Positions 56,575 to 64,000 of a DNA stretch of 64,000 nt are shown one piece after another. The stretch covers positions 62,001 to 126,000 of the forward strand of contig NZ_AXBF01000005.1 in assembly GCF_000473205.1 (NCBI RefSeq), read 5' to 3'. The notes beneath the pieces were generated by a model. That model searched no databases and was not told the origin of the DNA. It saw only the letters and a list, made by a program, of their open reading frames with translations. The position numbers and the translations under genes are program-made. Numbering within the stretch: position 1 is the stretch's first letter; every line of letters begins with the position of its first letter. The DNA comes from Pseudophaeobacter arcticus DSM 23566. GTDB taxonomy: Bacteria; Pseudomonadota; Alphaproteobacteria; Rhodobacterales; Rhodobacteraceae.

Positions 56575-57492
56575 ATGCGCCGGTTTTTGACACTCGTCAG
56601 CGGGGTCGCCGTGCTGGGCACGGCCGGCCTCGGCGCGGTGATTGCATGGCCTGTCGGCAGTACAGTGTCTCCGATTGCAACAGAGGGCAATGTCGACCGG
56701 GGCGCGTATCTGGCGCGCGCCAGTGGGTGCATTGCATGTCATACCAATTTTGAAGCGGGCGGCGCACCACTTGCCGGAGGGGCGCCGCTCGAAACCCCGT
56801 TCGGAACGTTCTATCCGCCCAACCTGACGACAGACCCCGAACATGGCATGGGCGAATGGACGGCAGAACAGTTCGCAAAAGCCGTGCGGCAGGGCATCGG
56901 TCCCGATGGAACGCCGTACTATCCGTCTTTCCCGTATACCTTCTATGCGGATTTTTCCGACCAGGATATCGCTGACCTATGGGCAGCATTTCAAACCGTG
57001 CCGCCCGTGGACGAGCCTGCACCAGAAAACGATGTCAGCTTCCCATTCGACCAACGATGGGGGCTGAAGCTTTGGCGAGCGGCGTTCTTCTACGATCCGG
57101 ATACAGAGCCGGTTGAAAGGCGAAGCGACGCATGGAATCGCGGACGGGAATTGGTGCGCGGTGCGGCACATTGCGGAGCCTGCCATACGCCGCGCAATCT
57201 TGCGGGAGGCCGCGATATCGGTGCTTCCTTTGCAGGCAACGCCCAGCTTCCCGGTGGCAGCAAGGCACCCGCGATACGGCCAAAAGACCTGGCCAAAAAT
57301 GACTGGACGGTTTCAAACCTCGCTTATGCGCTCCAGACCGGCATCACCCCTTCGGGCGATGCTTTCGGCGGCAGCATGGCGGAAGTGGTTCGCGAGGGAA
57401 CTCGGTTTCTGACACCTGCCGATCGCGAAGCGATTGCGCTTTTCCTGCTGAACAAGGACACGGTCGAGGCGGAGAACTCCGCTTCGAACTAA
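56575..57492 (+). CDS. Diheme cytochrome c
   Basis: 305 residues. An N-terminal helix (VSGVAVLGTAGLGAVIAWP) anchors or exports it. There are two heme sites: SGCIACHTNFEAGG near residue 52 and CGACHTPRNLAGG near residue 200. The layout matches cytochrome subunits of alcohol or aldehyde dehydrogenases and c-type electron carriers. It starts 2 bp after the cytochrome c'-like gene. A hairpin follows. Confidence 0.85.
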   Translation: MRRFLTLVSGVAVLGTAGLGAVIAWPVGSTVSPIATEGNVDRGAYLARASGCIACHTNFEAGGAPLAGGAPLETPFGTFYPPNLTTDPEHGMGEWTAEQFAKAVRQGIGPDGTPYYPSFPYTFYADFSDQDIADLWAAFQTVPPVDEPAPENDVSFPFDQRWGLKLWRAAFFYDPDTEPVERRSDAWNRGRELVRGAAHCGACHTPRNLAGGRDIGASFAGNAQLPGGSKAPAIRPKDLAKNDWTVSNLAYALQTGITPSGDAFGGSMAEVVREGTRFLTPADREAIALFLLNKDTVEAENSASN

Positions 57493-57498
57493 CATCAC

Positions 57499-57519
57499 GC
57501 GGGGGCGACACGCCCCCGC
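57499..57519 (+). terminator. Terminator hairpin after the diheme cytochrome gene
   Basis: GCGGGGGC-GACAC-GCCCCCGC, a perfect 8-bp stem followed by TTTCT. It separates the cytochrome genes from the multicopper oxidase, although both are on the same strand. Confidence 0.75.
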
Positions 57520-57535
57520 TTTCTCGAGGATCGAA

Positions 57536-58930
57536 ATGAAACAAACACGTAGGGATTTCTTGCGCAATGCAACTCTGGCGGCCTGTGCGGCCGTCATCCC
57601 GCGGTCGGCCTATGCCGCAACCCCGTTCGAGGACGTGGTTGCCAAGGTTGCGCGTCGACAACTTCTTCCGGACACCTACCCGGAAACAGAGATCTGGGGC
57701 TATGATGGTCTTGTTCCGGCCCCGGAAATCCGGGTTGCACAAGGCGATCGGGTGCGTCGCAGGTTCCGCAACGAGGTACCCGATCCCAGTTCGGTTCACT
57801 GGCACGGAATCCGGATCGATAACGCGATGGATGGCGTTTCAGGACTGACCCAGAAAGCCGTGGCACCAGGTGAAACCTTTGACTACGACTTCGTCGTACC
57901 GGACGCGGGCACCTATTGGTATCACGCGCATAATCGCTCGTACGAACAAGTCGCGCGTGGTCTGCGCGGCGCCTTAATCGTCGAAGAGGCCGACAGGCCG
58001 GACATCGACCGCGAGGAAGTCATCGTTCTGGAGGACTGGTTGCTCGACCCTGAGAGCGGGCAGCTGTTCGACAATTTCGAACAGCCCATGATGATGAGCC
58101 ACGGTGGACGCATCGGCAACTTTATCACGACCAATGGGCGCTATGACCTGACCTTGTCCGCGAAGCGCAACGAACGCATTCGCTTGCGGATCATCAACGC
58201 AGCAAGCGCGCGAATTTTCCCGCTGACGCTCTCGGGGTTGAGTGGCTGGACGGTGGCCGTCGATGGAATGCCAATCGGCCAACCCCAGCAGATTGACGGC
58301 GAGTTGATCCTCGGCCCGGCACAGCGCGTCGACTTAATTGTCGATGTGACCGAAGACGAAGGCGGCACCGCCCAGTTGCTTCGCATCGGCGATGATGATC
58401 AACTGACCCCGTTGGTGAGTTTTCTGGTCAACGGCACAGCCAGTTCAGTACCAAGAGGCAAGCCACTGCCGTTGCCGCCGAACCCCGCGGCACACGCCCC
58501 GGACCTTGCCGATGCGCGTGATTTGCGACTGGTCATGTCCGGCGGTGCAATGGGGCGGATGCAGTCCGCGTTGCTCGGCGGGGAACGTCTTGGATTCCGT
58601 CAGCTTGCCCAAGCGGGCAAATTCTGGGCCCTGAATGATGTCGCCGAAATGACCGACACGCCACTGGCCGATCTATCCCTGAACGAGCCGGTGCGCCTGA
58701 AGATCGAGAACCAGACCGTTTTCCCGCATGCGATGCACCTGCACGGGATGCATTTCCGCGAGCTGCGCCCCGACGGCGCATTCGGGCCGATGCGGGACAC
58801 GATCCTGTTGGCCGGCAACGAGTCCCGGGAGATCGCCTTTACGGCAGACAATCCCGGCAAGTGGCTGTTCCATTGCCACATGCTCAGCCACGCCGCATCT
58901 GGCATGACAACCTGGATACGGGTCACATGA
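57536..58930 (+). CDS. Multicopper oxidase (Tat-exported)
   Basis: 464 residues. The Tat signal QTRRDFLRNATLAACAAV is at the N-terminus. Three cupredoxin domains carry the copper ligands: HWHGIRID near residue 86, WYHAHN near residue 127, HAMHLHGMHF near residue 400 and HCHMLSHAASGM near residue 447 (type 1 and trinuclear sites). It oxidises Cu(I) or organic substrates at the cost of O2 in the periplasm. It lacks the long Met-rich region of CueO/CopA; the neighbouring cytochrome carries such a region instead. ATGA-coupled to the next cytochrome gene. Confidence 0.9.
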   Translation: MKQTRRDFLRNATLAACAAVIPRSAYAATPFEDVVAKVARRQLLPDTYPETEIWGYDGLVPAPEIRVAQGDRVRRRFRNEVPDPSSVHWHGIRIDNAMDGVSGLTQKAVAPGETFDYDFVVPDAGTYWYHAHNRSYEQVARGLRGALIVEEADRPDIDREEVIVLEDWLLDPESGQLFDNFEQPMMMSHGGRIGNFITTNGRYDLTLSAKRNERIRLRIINAASARIFPLTLSGLSGWTVAVDGMPIGQPQQIDGELILGPAQRVDLIVDVTEDEGGTAQLLRIGDDDQLTPLVSFLVNGTASSVPRGKPLPLPPNPAAHAPDLADARDLRLVMSGGAMGRMQSALLGGERLGFRQLAQAGKFWALNDVAEMTDTPLADLSLNEPVRLKIENQTVFPHAMHLHGMHFRELRPDGAFGPMRDTILLAGNESREIAFTADNPGKWLFHCHMLSHAASGMTTWIRVT

Positions 58931-59409
58931 GGTATCTCGTTTGGTCCGTTCCGATCACTGTCGCAGCAGCCGCCTTCATGTATTGGCTCTCGACCAGTGC
59001 ATCCTCGGATGTCGGCAGCGCGTCCAAGGCGGAGAGCTACGACATCGAAGAAGGCGCGTTGCTCTACGCAGAAAACTGCGCGTCTTGTCATGGCGCGGGT
59101 CTGGAAGGCCAGCCGGAATGGCGAACGCCCGGCGCGGATGGGCGCCTGCCAGCACCACCGCATGATGAGACGGGTCACACCTGGCATCATCCTGACAGCC
59201 TGCTCTTCGATTACACAAAACTGGGGGGTGCGGCGCTTCTGGCGCGTCAGGGCGTCGAATTCGACAGTGGCATGCCCGGTTTCGCAGACGTGCTGACCGA
59301 CCAGCAAATTCACAACATCCTGGCCTTCATCCGGTCCACCTGGCCAGACCGCATCCGCGAAGTCCAGGCCGCGCGGACAGAAGCCGACGAACAACGGGGA
59401 GAGAACTAA
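58927..59409 (+). CDS. Membrane-anchored cytochrome c
   Basis: 160 residues. N-terminal helix (MRYLVWSVPITVAAAAFMYW), one heme site NCASCHGAGLEGQ near residue 56, and FDSGMPGFADVLTD with the likely axial Met. It is coupled by ATGA to the multicopper oxidase gene, so electron exchange between the two is plausible. The DsbA-like gene starts 1 bp after its stop. Confidence 0.86.
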   Translation: MRYLVWSVPITVAAAAFMYWLSTSASSDVGSASKAESYDIEEGALLYAENCASCHGAGLEGQPEWRTPGADGRLPAPPHDETGHTWHHPDSLLFDYTKLGGAALLARQGVEFDSGMPGFADVLTDQQIHNILAFIRSTWPDRIREVQAARTEADEQRGEN

Positions 59410-59410
59410 A

Positions 59411-60142
59411 ATGCGTTTCAGACAAGCCTTCACGACGGTCGCGATAGCTGCCTTGCTTCCGATACCGGCACTCGCCGACGAACTGTCAGAGTCCCGGGTC
59501 AAGGAACTTGTGCTCGAGGCAATCCGCGAGAAACCGGAGATTGTCATGGAGGCCGTGGCGATCCTCGAACAAAGGCAGGCGCAAGCGCAGGAGCTCAGTC
59601 AGGCCCAAGTTCTGAATGACCAGCGCGATCTGATCGAGAACGATCCGAATGCGCCGGTTCTCGGCAACGCGGAAGGGGACGTCACCGTTGTGGAATTTTT
59701 CGACTACAACTGTCCCTATTGTCGGCGGGTCAAACCCGAGGTGCGGGCTTTGATCGAAGAGGATCCAAACATTCGCCTCGTCTATCGTGAATGGCCCATT
59801 CTCGGAGACGGATCGGTGTTCGCCGCGAAAGCGGCCTTGGCAGCGCGCAAGCAGGACAAATACGAAGAGTTTCACTGGGCTATGATGGGGCTGGAAGGCC
59901 GCGCGGAAGAGGCGTCCGTGCTGCGCGTGGCCGAGGAGATCGGCCTGGATATCGCGCAGTTGCGCAAGGACATGGAGGCCCCCGAGGTCGAAGAGCACAT
60001 TGCGACATCCATGCAACTGACCCAAGCTCTGGGCTTTAACGGCACGCCGTCTTTCGTGATCGGTGACGCGCTGGTGCCTGGCTTTGTCGAAAAGGCGCAG
60101 CTTGCCGACTTGGTCGAAGAAGCCCGCAAAGACGAAGACTGA
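59411..60142 (+). CDS. DsbA-family thiol protein, ScsC-like
   Basis: 243 residues. Signal peptide (AFTTVAIAALLPIPALA), an N-terminal helix about 22-70 rich in Gln/Glu (VAILEQRQAQAQELSQAQVL) like the oligomerisation stalk of ScsC, then the thioredoxin fold with active site DYNCPYCRRVKPEV near residue 100. ScsC proteins act with ScsB in copper tolerance; the DsbD/ScsB-like gene is 6 kb upstream. A generic DsbA-type oxidase is the alternative. Confidence 0.83.
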   Translation: MRFRQAFTTVAIAALLPIPALADELSESRVKELVLEAIREKPEIVMEAVAILEQRQAQAQELSQAQVLNDQRDLIENDPNAPVLGNAEGDVTVVEFFDYNCPYCRRVKPEVRALIEEDPNIRLVYREWPILGDGSVFAAKAALAARKQDKYEEFHWAMMGLEGRAEEASVLRVAEEIGLDIAQLRKDMEAPEVEEHIATSMQLTQALGFNGTPSFVIGDALVPGFVEKAQLADLVEEARKDED

Positions 60143-60148
60143 AATTCT

Positions 60149-60180
60149 GTGCCCGGACCGCCCTTGGGTGGCCCGGGCAC
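60149..60180. terminator. Bidirectional terminator between the DsbA-like gene and copZ
   Basis: GTGCCCGG pairs with CCGGGCAC, with an inner CCGCCC/GGGTGG stem. It fills the 42-bp convergent gap. Confidence 0.7.
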
Positions 60181-60184
60181 TGCA

Positions 60185-60385
60185 TCAAGCGGCCGCAGGT
60201 TCCACGTCGTAGCCCTCATCCCGAATGATCGCTTGGACCTGATCGGCTGGTAACACGCTGTCGACACGCACTTGTCGGGCAGAAAGGTCACATTCTACGC
60301 CTGCATTCGGATCTGCGGTTTTCACTGCGCTTTCGATCGCTGCGGTGCAATGTCCACAGCTCATGTCCGGAACGCTGAACTTCAT
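60185..60385 (-). CDS. copZ: Copper chaperone CopZ (HMA domain)
   Basis: 66 residues, a single heavy-metal-associated domain with the Cu(I) motif MSCGHC (Cys10 and Cys13) and the usual beta-alpha-beta layout. It hands Cu(I) to CopA, encoded divergently. GAAGGAGTG precedes the ATG. A CueR-type promoter (60418-60448) is 33 bp upstream. Confidence 0.9.
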   Translation of the reverse strand: MKFSVPDMSCGHCTAAIESAVKTADPNAGVECDLSARQVRVDSVLPADQVQAIIRDEGYDVEPAAA

Positions 60386-60417
60386 TGGAACCACTCCTTC
60401 ATCTGATTTCCGTCGGT

Positions 60418-60448
60418 GACATGGGGTTTCCCCCCGCTGGAAGGTCAA
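60418..60448 (-). promoter_or_regulatory. CueR-type promoter of copZ
   Basis: Minus strand: TTGACC, a 19-bp spacer with TTCC-AGCGGGG-GGAA, then CATGTC. The predicted start gives a leader of about 25 bases with a ribosome site. Confidence 0.8.
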
Positions 60449-60473
60449 GAGAAGAAATTTTACTGCTTCTCGG

Positions 60474-60504
60474 TTGACCTTCCGGTAACTGGAAGCCCCA
60501 TATT
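60474..60504 (+). promoter_or_regulatory. CueR-type promoter of copA
   Basis: TTGACC, a 19-bp spacer with TTCC-GGTAACT-GGAA, then CATATT. It is divergent from the copZ promoter; the two -35 boxes are 25 bp apart. The predicted start is near 60511, before both candidate start codons of copA. Confidence 0.83.
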
Positions 60505-60533
60505 CACCTTGAATGGAAAAACAGGTGACACAT

Positions 60534-63044
60534 ATGCCCGAACCCAAACAGATCAGCCTGCCGATCGAAGGCATGTCATGTGCGTCCTGCGTTGGCAGGG
60601 TCGACCGCGCATTGAATGCAATCGACGGCGTAGAGGATGTGTCGGTTAATCTTGCTTCCGAAACCGCACGTATGAGCGTGGACGCGCTCAAGCGCATTCC
60701 GGACATCATCGAAACCCTTCGCGAGCTGGGCTACCCCGCGCGGACGGCCAAGGCCGAACTCACGATTGCAGCGATGTCCTGTGCCTCTTGCGTCGGGCGG
60801 GTCGACAAGGCGCTTTCCGCGGTGCCTGGAGTGGTCGAGGTGAACGTCAACCTCGCCTCCGAGACGGCAACGGTGGTTTACGTCGAAGGTCTTGTCACGA
60901 CATCCGATCTGGAAAATGCAAGCGGCGCGGCAGGGTATCCAGCAACCGTGGCAACGGCCCAAGCCGGTGACGACAGGGTTGCGCGCAAGGAGGAAGAGGC
61001 TCAGGCGCTTGCCAAACGGGTCACCTTTGCAGCCATCCTCGCCTTGCCGGTCTTTTTGATCGAGATGGGTGGCCACGTCATTCCGGCCGTTCATATGCTT
61101 ATCGAGACCACGATTGGTCAGCAGACGAGTTGGCTTCTTCAATTCGTTCTCACGACAATCGTTCTCTTCGGCCCGGGCCGGACGTTTTACACCAAGGGTT
61201 TCCCGGCCCTATTCCGGGGCGCGCCCGACATGAACAGCCTCGTCGCGGTCGGCACCGGGGCGGCTTACTTCTATTCCGTAGTTGCGACATTCGTACCATC
61301 GGCCTTGCCTGACACGCTGCGCTCTGTCTACTTCGAGGCGGCAGCGGTCATCGTCGTCCTCATCTTGCTGGGGCGTTTTCTTGAAGCGCGCGCTAAGGGG
61401 AGAACGGGCGCGGCCATCCAGAAGCTGCTGGGGCTTCAGGCGCGGACCGCGCGAGTGATGCGCGATGGTGAAAGCATTGAGATCGAGATCGATGCGCTGG
61501 TTCAGGGTGACATCGTCATCGTGCGCCCCGGCGAACGCATCGCGGTCGATGGCGAGGTCATCGAGGGGACCAGCCGCGTCGACGAAAGCATGCTGACAGG
61601 CGAGCCGATTCCCGCTGAAAAGGGTGCCGGAGATCCGGTGACCGGCGGGACGGTCAACGGCGCCGGAAGTCTGCAATTCCGCGCCACGCGGGTCGGCGCC
61701 GACACGACCCTGGCGCAGATCATTCGCATGGTCGAAGAGGCCCAAGGCGCCAAGCTGCCGATCCAGGGATTGGTCAACCGGATCACGCTTTGGTTTGTGC
61801 CTGCCGTCATGGCAATCGCGGCGGCGACCGTGCTGGTCTGGCTGGTTTTCGGACCTGATCCGGCCCTGACAATGGCCCTTGTCGCCGGTGTGTCGGTGTT
61901 GATCATCGCGTGCCCCTGCGCGATGGGGCTTGCGACGCCGACCTCCATCATGGTCGGGACGGGACGTGCTGCGGAAATGGGTGTCCTGTTCCGTAAAGGT
62001 GACGCCTTGCAGCAACTTGATTCCGTTGATGTGGTCGCCCTCGACAAAACAGGCACGGTGACCGAGGGGCGACCTGCACTGACCGACCTGGTGCTGGCGG
62101 AAGGGTTTGATCGTCCAACGACGCTTTCGAAGATCGCCGCCGTGGAGTCGCTCTCCGAGCATCCTGTCGCGGACGCGATCGTGCGCGCAGCCCGGGCCGA
62201 GGGCGCACCTCTTGTGGGGGCCGAAGGCTTTCAATCGGTCACCGGTTACGGCGTGCGCGCCTTGGTCGAAGATGTGGAGGTATTGGTTGGGGCCGACCGA
62301 TACATGGCGCGGCAAGGCGTTGACGTCTCGGCGTTGGCACAAGAGGAAACGAATATCGCAAGCAAGGGCCGGACGGCGCTTTACGCTGCCATAGATGGAC
62401 GTGTCGCCGCCGTGATCGGCGTTGCCGACCCGGTCAAACCGGCAAGCCGCGCAGCCATCGCAGCGCTGCACGAAAAGGGTCTTGCGGTTGCGATGATCAC
62501 AGGGGACAAACGCGAAACCGCCGAAGCCATCGCCCGCGAAACCGGCATTGATCACGTCGTCGCGGGCGTTCTGCCAGACGGCAAGGTCGCGGCGCTCGAT
62601 ACGTTGCGTGAGGGCGGCAAGCGCATCGCCTTTGTCGGCGACGGTATCAATGACGCCCCGGCGCTGGCGCATGCCGATGTGGGTATCGCCATTGGCACCG
62701 GCACCGATGTGGCCATCGAGTCCGCGGATGTCGTCCTGATGTCCGGCGATTTGCGCGGCGTGGTGAATGCCTTCGAGGTGTCCCGCCGGACCATGCGCAA
62801 CATCCGGCAGAACCTGTTCTGGGCCTTTGCCTACAATGTCGCGCTGATTCCGGTCGCCGCCGGGGTGCTTTATCCCGCCTTTGGGCTGCTCCTGTCACCA
62901 ATTCTCGCGGCGGGCGCGATGGCTTTGTCCTCGGTGTTCGTTCTGACCAATGCCCTGCGCCTGCGAGGCATCGCGCCGGCGATGGACGAGCAGCGCGCAA
63001 TCCCGGCAGAGATGGCAGCCGCCACTCCTGCTCCAGCAGAATAA
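60534..63044 (+). CDS. copA: Cu(I)-exporting P1B-type ATPase
   Basis: 836 residues. Two N-terminal HMA domains (Cys16/Cys19 in GMSCASC and Cys83/Cys86 in AMSCASC), then eight membrane helices with the intramembrane [12 protein letters not shown] (Cys460, Cys462), the phosphorylation site DKTGTVTEG (Asp504), [10 protein letters not shown] in the nucleotide domain, and [10 protein letters not shown]. These define the Cu(I)-type PIB-1 pump exporting copper to the periplasm. ATG 60513 is also in frame, but it would be about 2 bases from the predicted transcription start; ATG 60534 has AGGTGA before it. Confidence 0.95.
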   Translation: MPEPKQISLPIEGMSCASCVGRVDRALNAIDGVEDVSVNLASETARMSVDALKRIPDIIETLRELGYPARTAKAELTIAAMSCASCVGRVDKALSAVPGVVEVNVNLASETATVVYVEGLVTTSDLENASGAAGYPATVATAQAGDDRVARKEEEAQALAKRVTFAAILALPVFLIEMGGHVIPAVHMLIETTIGQQTSWLLQFVLTTIVLFGPGRTFYTKGFPALFRGAPDMNSLVAVGTGAAYFYSVVATFVPSALPDTLRSVYFEAAAVIVVLILLGRFLEARAKGRTGAAIQKLLGLQARTARVMRDGESIEIEIDALVQGDIVIVRPGERIAVDGEVIEGTSRVDESMLTGEPIPAEKGAGDPVTGGTVNGAGSLQFRATRVGADTTLAQIIRMVEEAQGAKLPIQGLVNRITLWFVPAVMAIAAATVLVWLVFGPDPALTMALVAGVSVLIIACPCAMGLATPTSIMVGTGRAAEMGVLFRKGDALQQLDSVDVVALDKTGTVTEGRPALTDLVLAEGFDRPTTLSKIAAVESLSEHPVADAIVRAARAEGAPLVGAEGFQSVTGYGVRALVEDVEVLVGADRYMARQGVDVSALAQEETNIASKGRTALYAAIDGRVAAVIGVADPVKPASRAAIAALHEKGLAVAMITGDKRETAEAIARETGIDHVVAGVLPDGKVAALDTLREGGKRIAFVGDGINDAPALAHADVGIAIGTGTDVAIESADVVLMSGDLRGVVNAFEVSRRTMRNIRQNLFWAFAYNVALIPVAAGVLYPAFGLLLSPILAAGAMALSSVFVLTNALRLRGIAPAMDEQRAIPAEMAAATPAPAE

Positions 63045-63056
63045 CGGAGGTCCGAC

Positions 63057-63455
63057 ATGAACATCGGAGACGTTGCCCGACAATCGGGTGTGCCCCCAAA
63101 AACAATCCGCTACTACGAGGACATCGGGCTGATCCGCCCGAACCGTAGCGAGAACGGCTATCGCGCGTTCACCGAGAACCACGTTCACAAGCTGGCGTTT
63201 CTGGGTCGCGCACGGGCCTTGGGGTTCACCATCGAAGATTGCAGGACGCTTCTGGCTCTCTACGAGGATGAAAACCGCGAAAGCGTTCAGGTGAAGGCGG
63301 TGGCGGAAGAGCATCTTCGCCAGATCGAGGAAAAGATCGAGAAGCTGCAATCCATGAGAACGACGCTTACCGAACTTGTGGAGAAATGTGCCGGGGATCA
63401 TCGTCCGGATTGTCCGATCCTCGCAGATCTCTCACCTATACGAATGTCCGAATGA
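63057..63455 (+). CDS. cueR: Copper-responsive MerR-family activator CueR
   Basis: 132 residues. N-terminal winged helix (MNIGDVARQSGVPPKTIRYY), a long dimerisation helix (VKAVAEEHLRQIEEKIEKLQ), and the metal loop with Cys111 and Cys119 (KCAGDHRPDCPI), equivalent to the Cu(I)-binding pair of E. coli CueR (Cys112 and Cys120). It starts 12 bp after copA. It is the likely regulator of the three strong TTGACC-N19 promoters in this window. Confidence 0.93.
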   Translation: MNIGDVARQSGVPPKTIRYYEDIGLIRPNRSENGYRAFTENHVHKLAFLGRARALGFTIEDCRTLLALYEDENRESVQVKAVAEEHLRQIEEKIEKLQSMRTTLTELVEKCAGDHRPDCPILADLSPIRMSE

Positions 63456-63476
63456 ACGGGGCCGGTTCGGCGCGAT

Positions 63477-64000
63477 TCAGAACCAGATTGCGCGGACCGG
63501 CATCCAGATACCCATGAAGATCATCATCAGGTTTTCCGTCAGCGAAATGAACCCCAGCCGGACGGAACTGTCACCGCCGACGCAGGCGCATTTCAGCTCT
63601 CTCTTGTCGATATAAACAGCCTTGAAAACGCTGACAGCACCAACCGTGCCGATAAACAAGGCGACAGGCGCCGAGAGCCACAGCAGCGCGCCGGCAGTCA
63701 TCAGGATACCTGCCAACGCTTCGCCGAACGGGTAGACCTTGCCGTATCGCACCCATTTGCGCGCCAGCAGGTCGTAATTGAGGAACATCGTCGAGAACCC
63801 TTCGACATCCTGCAATTTCTGGATCGCGAGAATGGTCATGGACAGCGAAATGAACCATTCGAACCCGCGCAAGGTGAGAACCGACCCGTACTGGTGCCAC
63901 GACAGGCCCAGTGCCAACAGCGCGGCGACGGAAAAGATCGCAATGACCGGCTGGTAGGTCGTGTCGCTTTGCTCTTCCTCGGGTGGGTCGATGTCGAAGA
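63477..64000 (-). CDS. MauE/DoxX-like membrane protein (partial, 5' end outside window)
   Basis: The frame stays open to the window edge, so the N-terminus is missing; at least 174 residues remain. The visible part starts with an acidic stretch (DIDPPEEEQSDTTY) and has four membrane segments, including FEWFISLSMTILAIQKLQD, PFGEALAGILMTAGALLWLS and LIGTVGAVSVFKAVY-like helices. KCACVGGDS carries two Cys in a loop, as in MauE-type redox-linked proteins. It converges on cueR. Likely in the periplasmic thiol network; function not established. Confidence 0.72.
   Translation of the reverse strand, partial: FDIDPPEEEQSDTTYQPVIAIFSVAALLALGLSWHQYGSVLTLRGFEWFISLSMTILAIQKLQDVEGFSTMFLNYDLLARKWVRYGKVYPFGEALAGILMTAGALLWLSAPVALFIGTVGAVSVFKAVYIDKRELKCACVGGDSSVRLGFISLTENLMMIFMGIWMPVRAIWF

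Noticed and set aside
61209..62672. 487-codon open frame opposite copA
   Set aside because: Antisense shadow of an unmistakable copper ATPase gene.

Overview
The window reads like an alphaproteobacterium, most likely Rhodobacterales. This is inferred from the GC-rich ATGA-coupled operons, the TAXI-type TRAP transporter, several acyl-CoA dehydrogenase/carboxylase sets and the alphaproteobacterial ccm/copper gene styles. No rRNA or tRNA was seen, so chromosome or plasmid location cannot be decided.

Left half (1-30.2 kb): acyl-CoA catabolism in three blocks. (a) 1-11.6 kb holds a split acyl-CoA carboxylase (biotin carrier plus carboxyltransferase), a PaaY-like hexapeptide protein, an SCP-x-type thiolase plus SDR pair, and a TetR-led operon with a second carboxyltransferase, an enoyl-CoA hydratase, a fused biotin carboxylase-carrier and an acyl-CoA dehydrogenase. 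The same inverted repeat, CTAACA-N2-TGTTAG, sits at both promoters, so TetR probably controls both transcripts. The gene set resembles the leucine/acyclic-terpene type of beta-methyl acyl-CoA degradation. (b) 11.8-21 kb has an IclR regulator divergent from an eight-gene coupled operon: acyl-CoA dehydrogenase, thioesterase, a DUF35 protein without its zinc-ribbon cysteines, a thiolase-fold protein without the nucleophilic Cys, an NDP-forming acyl-CoA synthetase, a MaoC/hydratase-2 protein, a crotonase and an unrecognised polytopic membrane protein. This looks like a retro-aldol side-chain cleavage route for an unknown acid. (c) 21-30.2 kb has a LysR regulator, a TAXI receptor, a fused TRAP permease, both CoA-transferase subunits, a large acyl-CoA dehydrogenase and an MmgE/PrpD protein.

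Middle (30.3-38.9 kb): a mobile-element scar. It contains an intact IS30-type element, an IS6-type transposase remnant, a complete 3.8-kb Tn3-family transposon with 39-bp ends, and an ISL3-type element whose transposase has two in-frame stops. The ISL3-type element joins a broken L,D-transpeptidase gene to a truncated Rieske gene.

Right half (39-64 kb): a copper and redox island. MerR/CueR-type promoters (TTGACC, 19-bp spacer, dyad) precede copZ, copA and a five-gene operon (membrane protein, TVP38-like, atypical CDF transporter, sterol-desaturase-fold protein, DUF411 protein). The likely regulator, cueR, follows copA. A two-component system has paired TGTA-N6-TGTA boxes in its own promoter, and a matching box lies before an L,D-transpeptidase gene. 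The remainder is ccmFGHI, a DsbD/ScsB-like reductase, a DsbA/ScsC-like protein, four c-type cytochromes (one with a Met/Gly-rich insert), a multicopper oxidase, a rhodanese, an ion channel and a partial MauE/DoxX protein at the edge. Together these look like periplasmic copper oxidation, thiol repair and extra cytochrome c assembly carried as one module.
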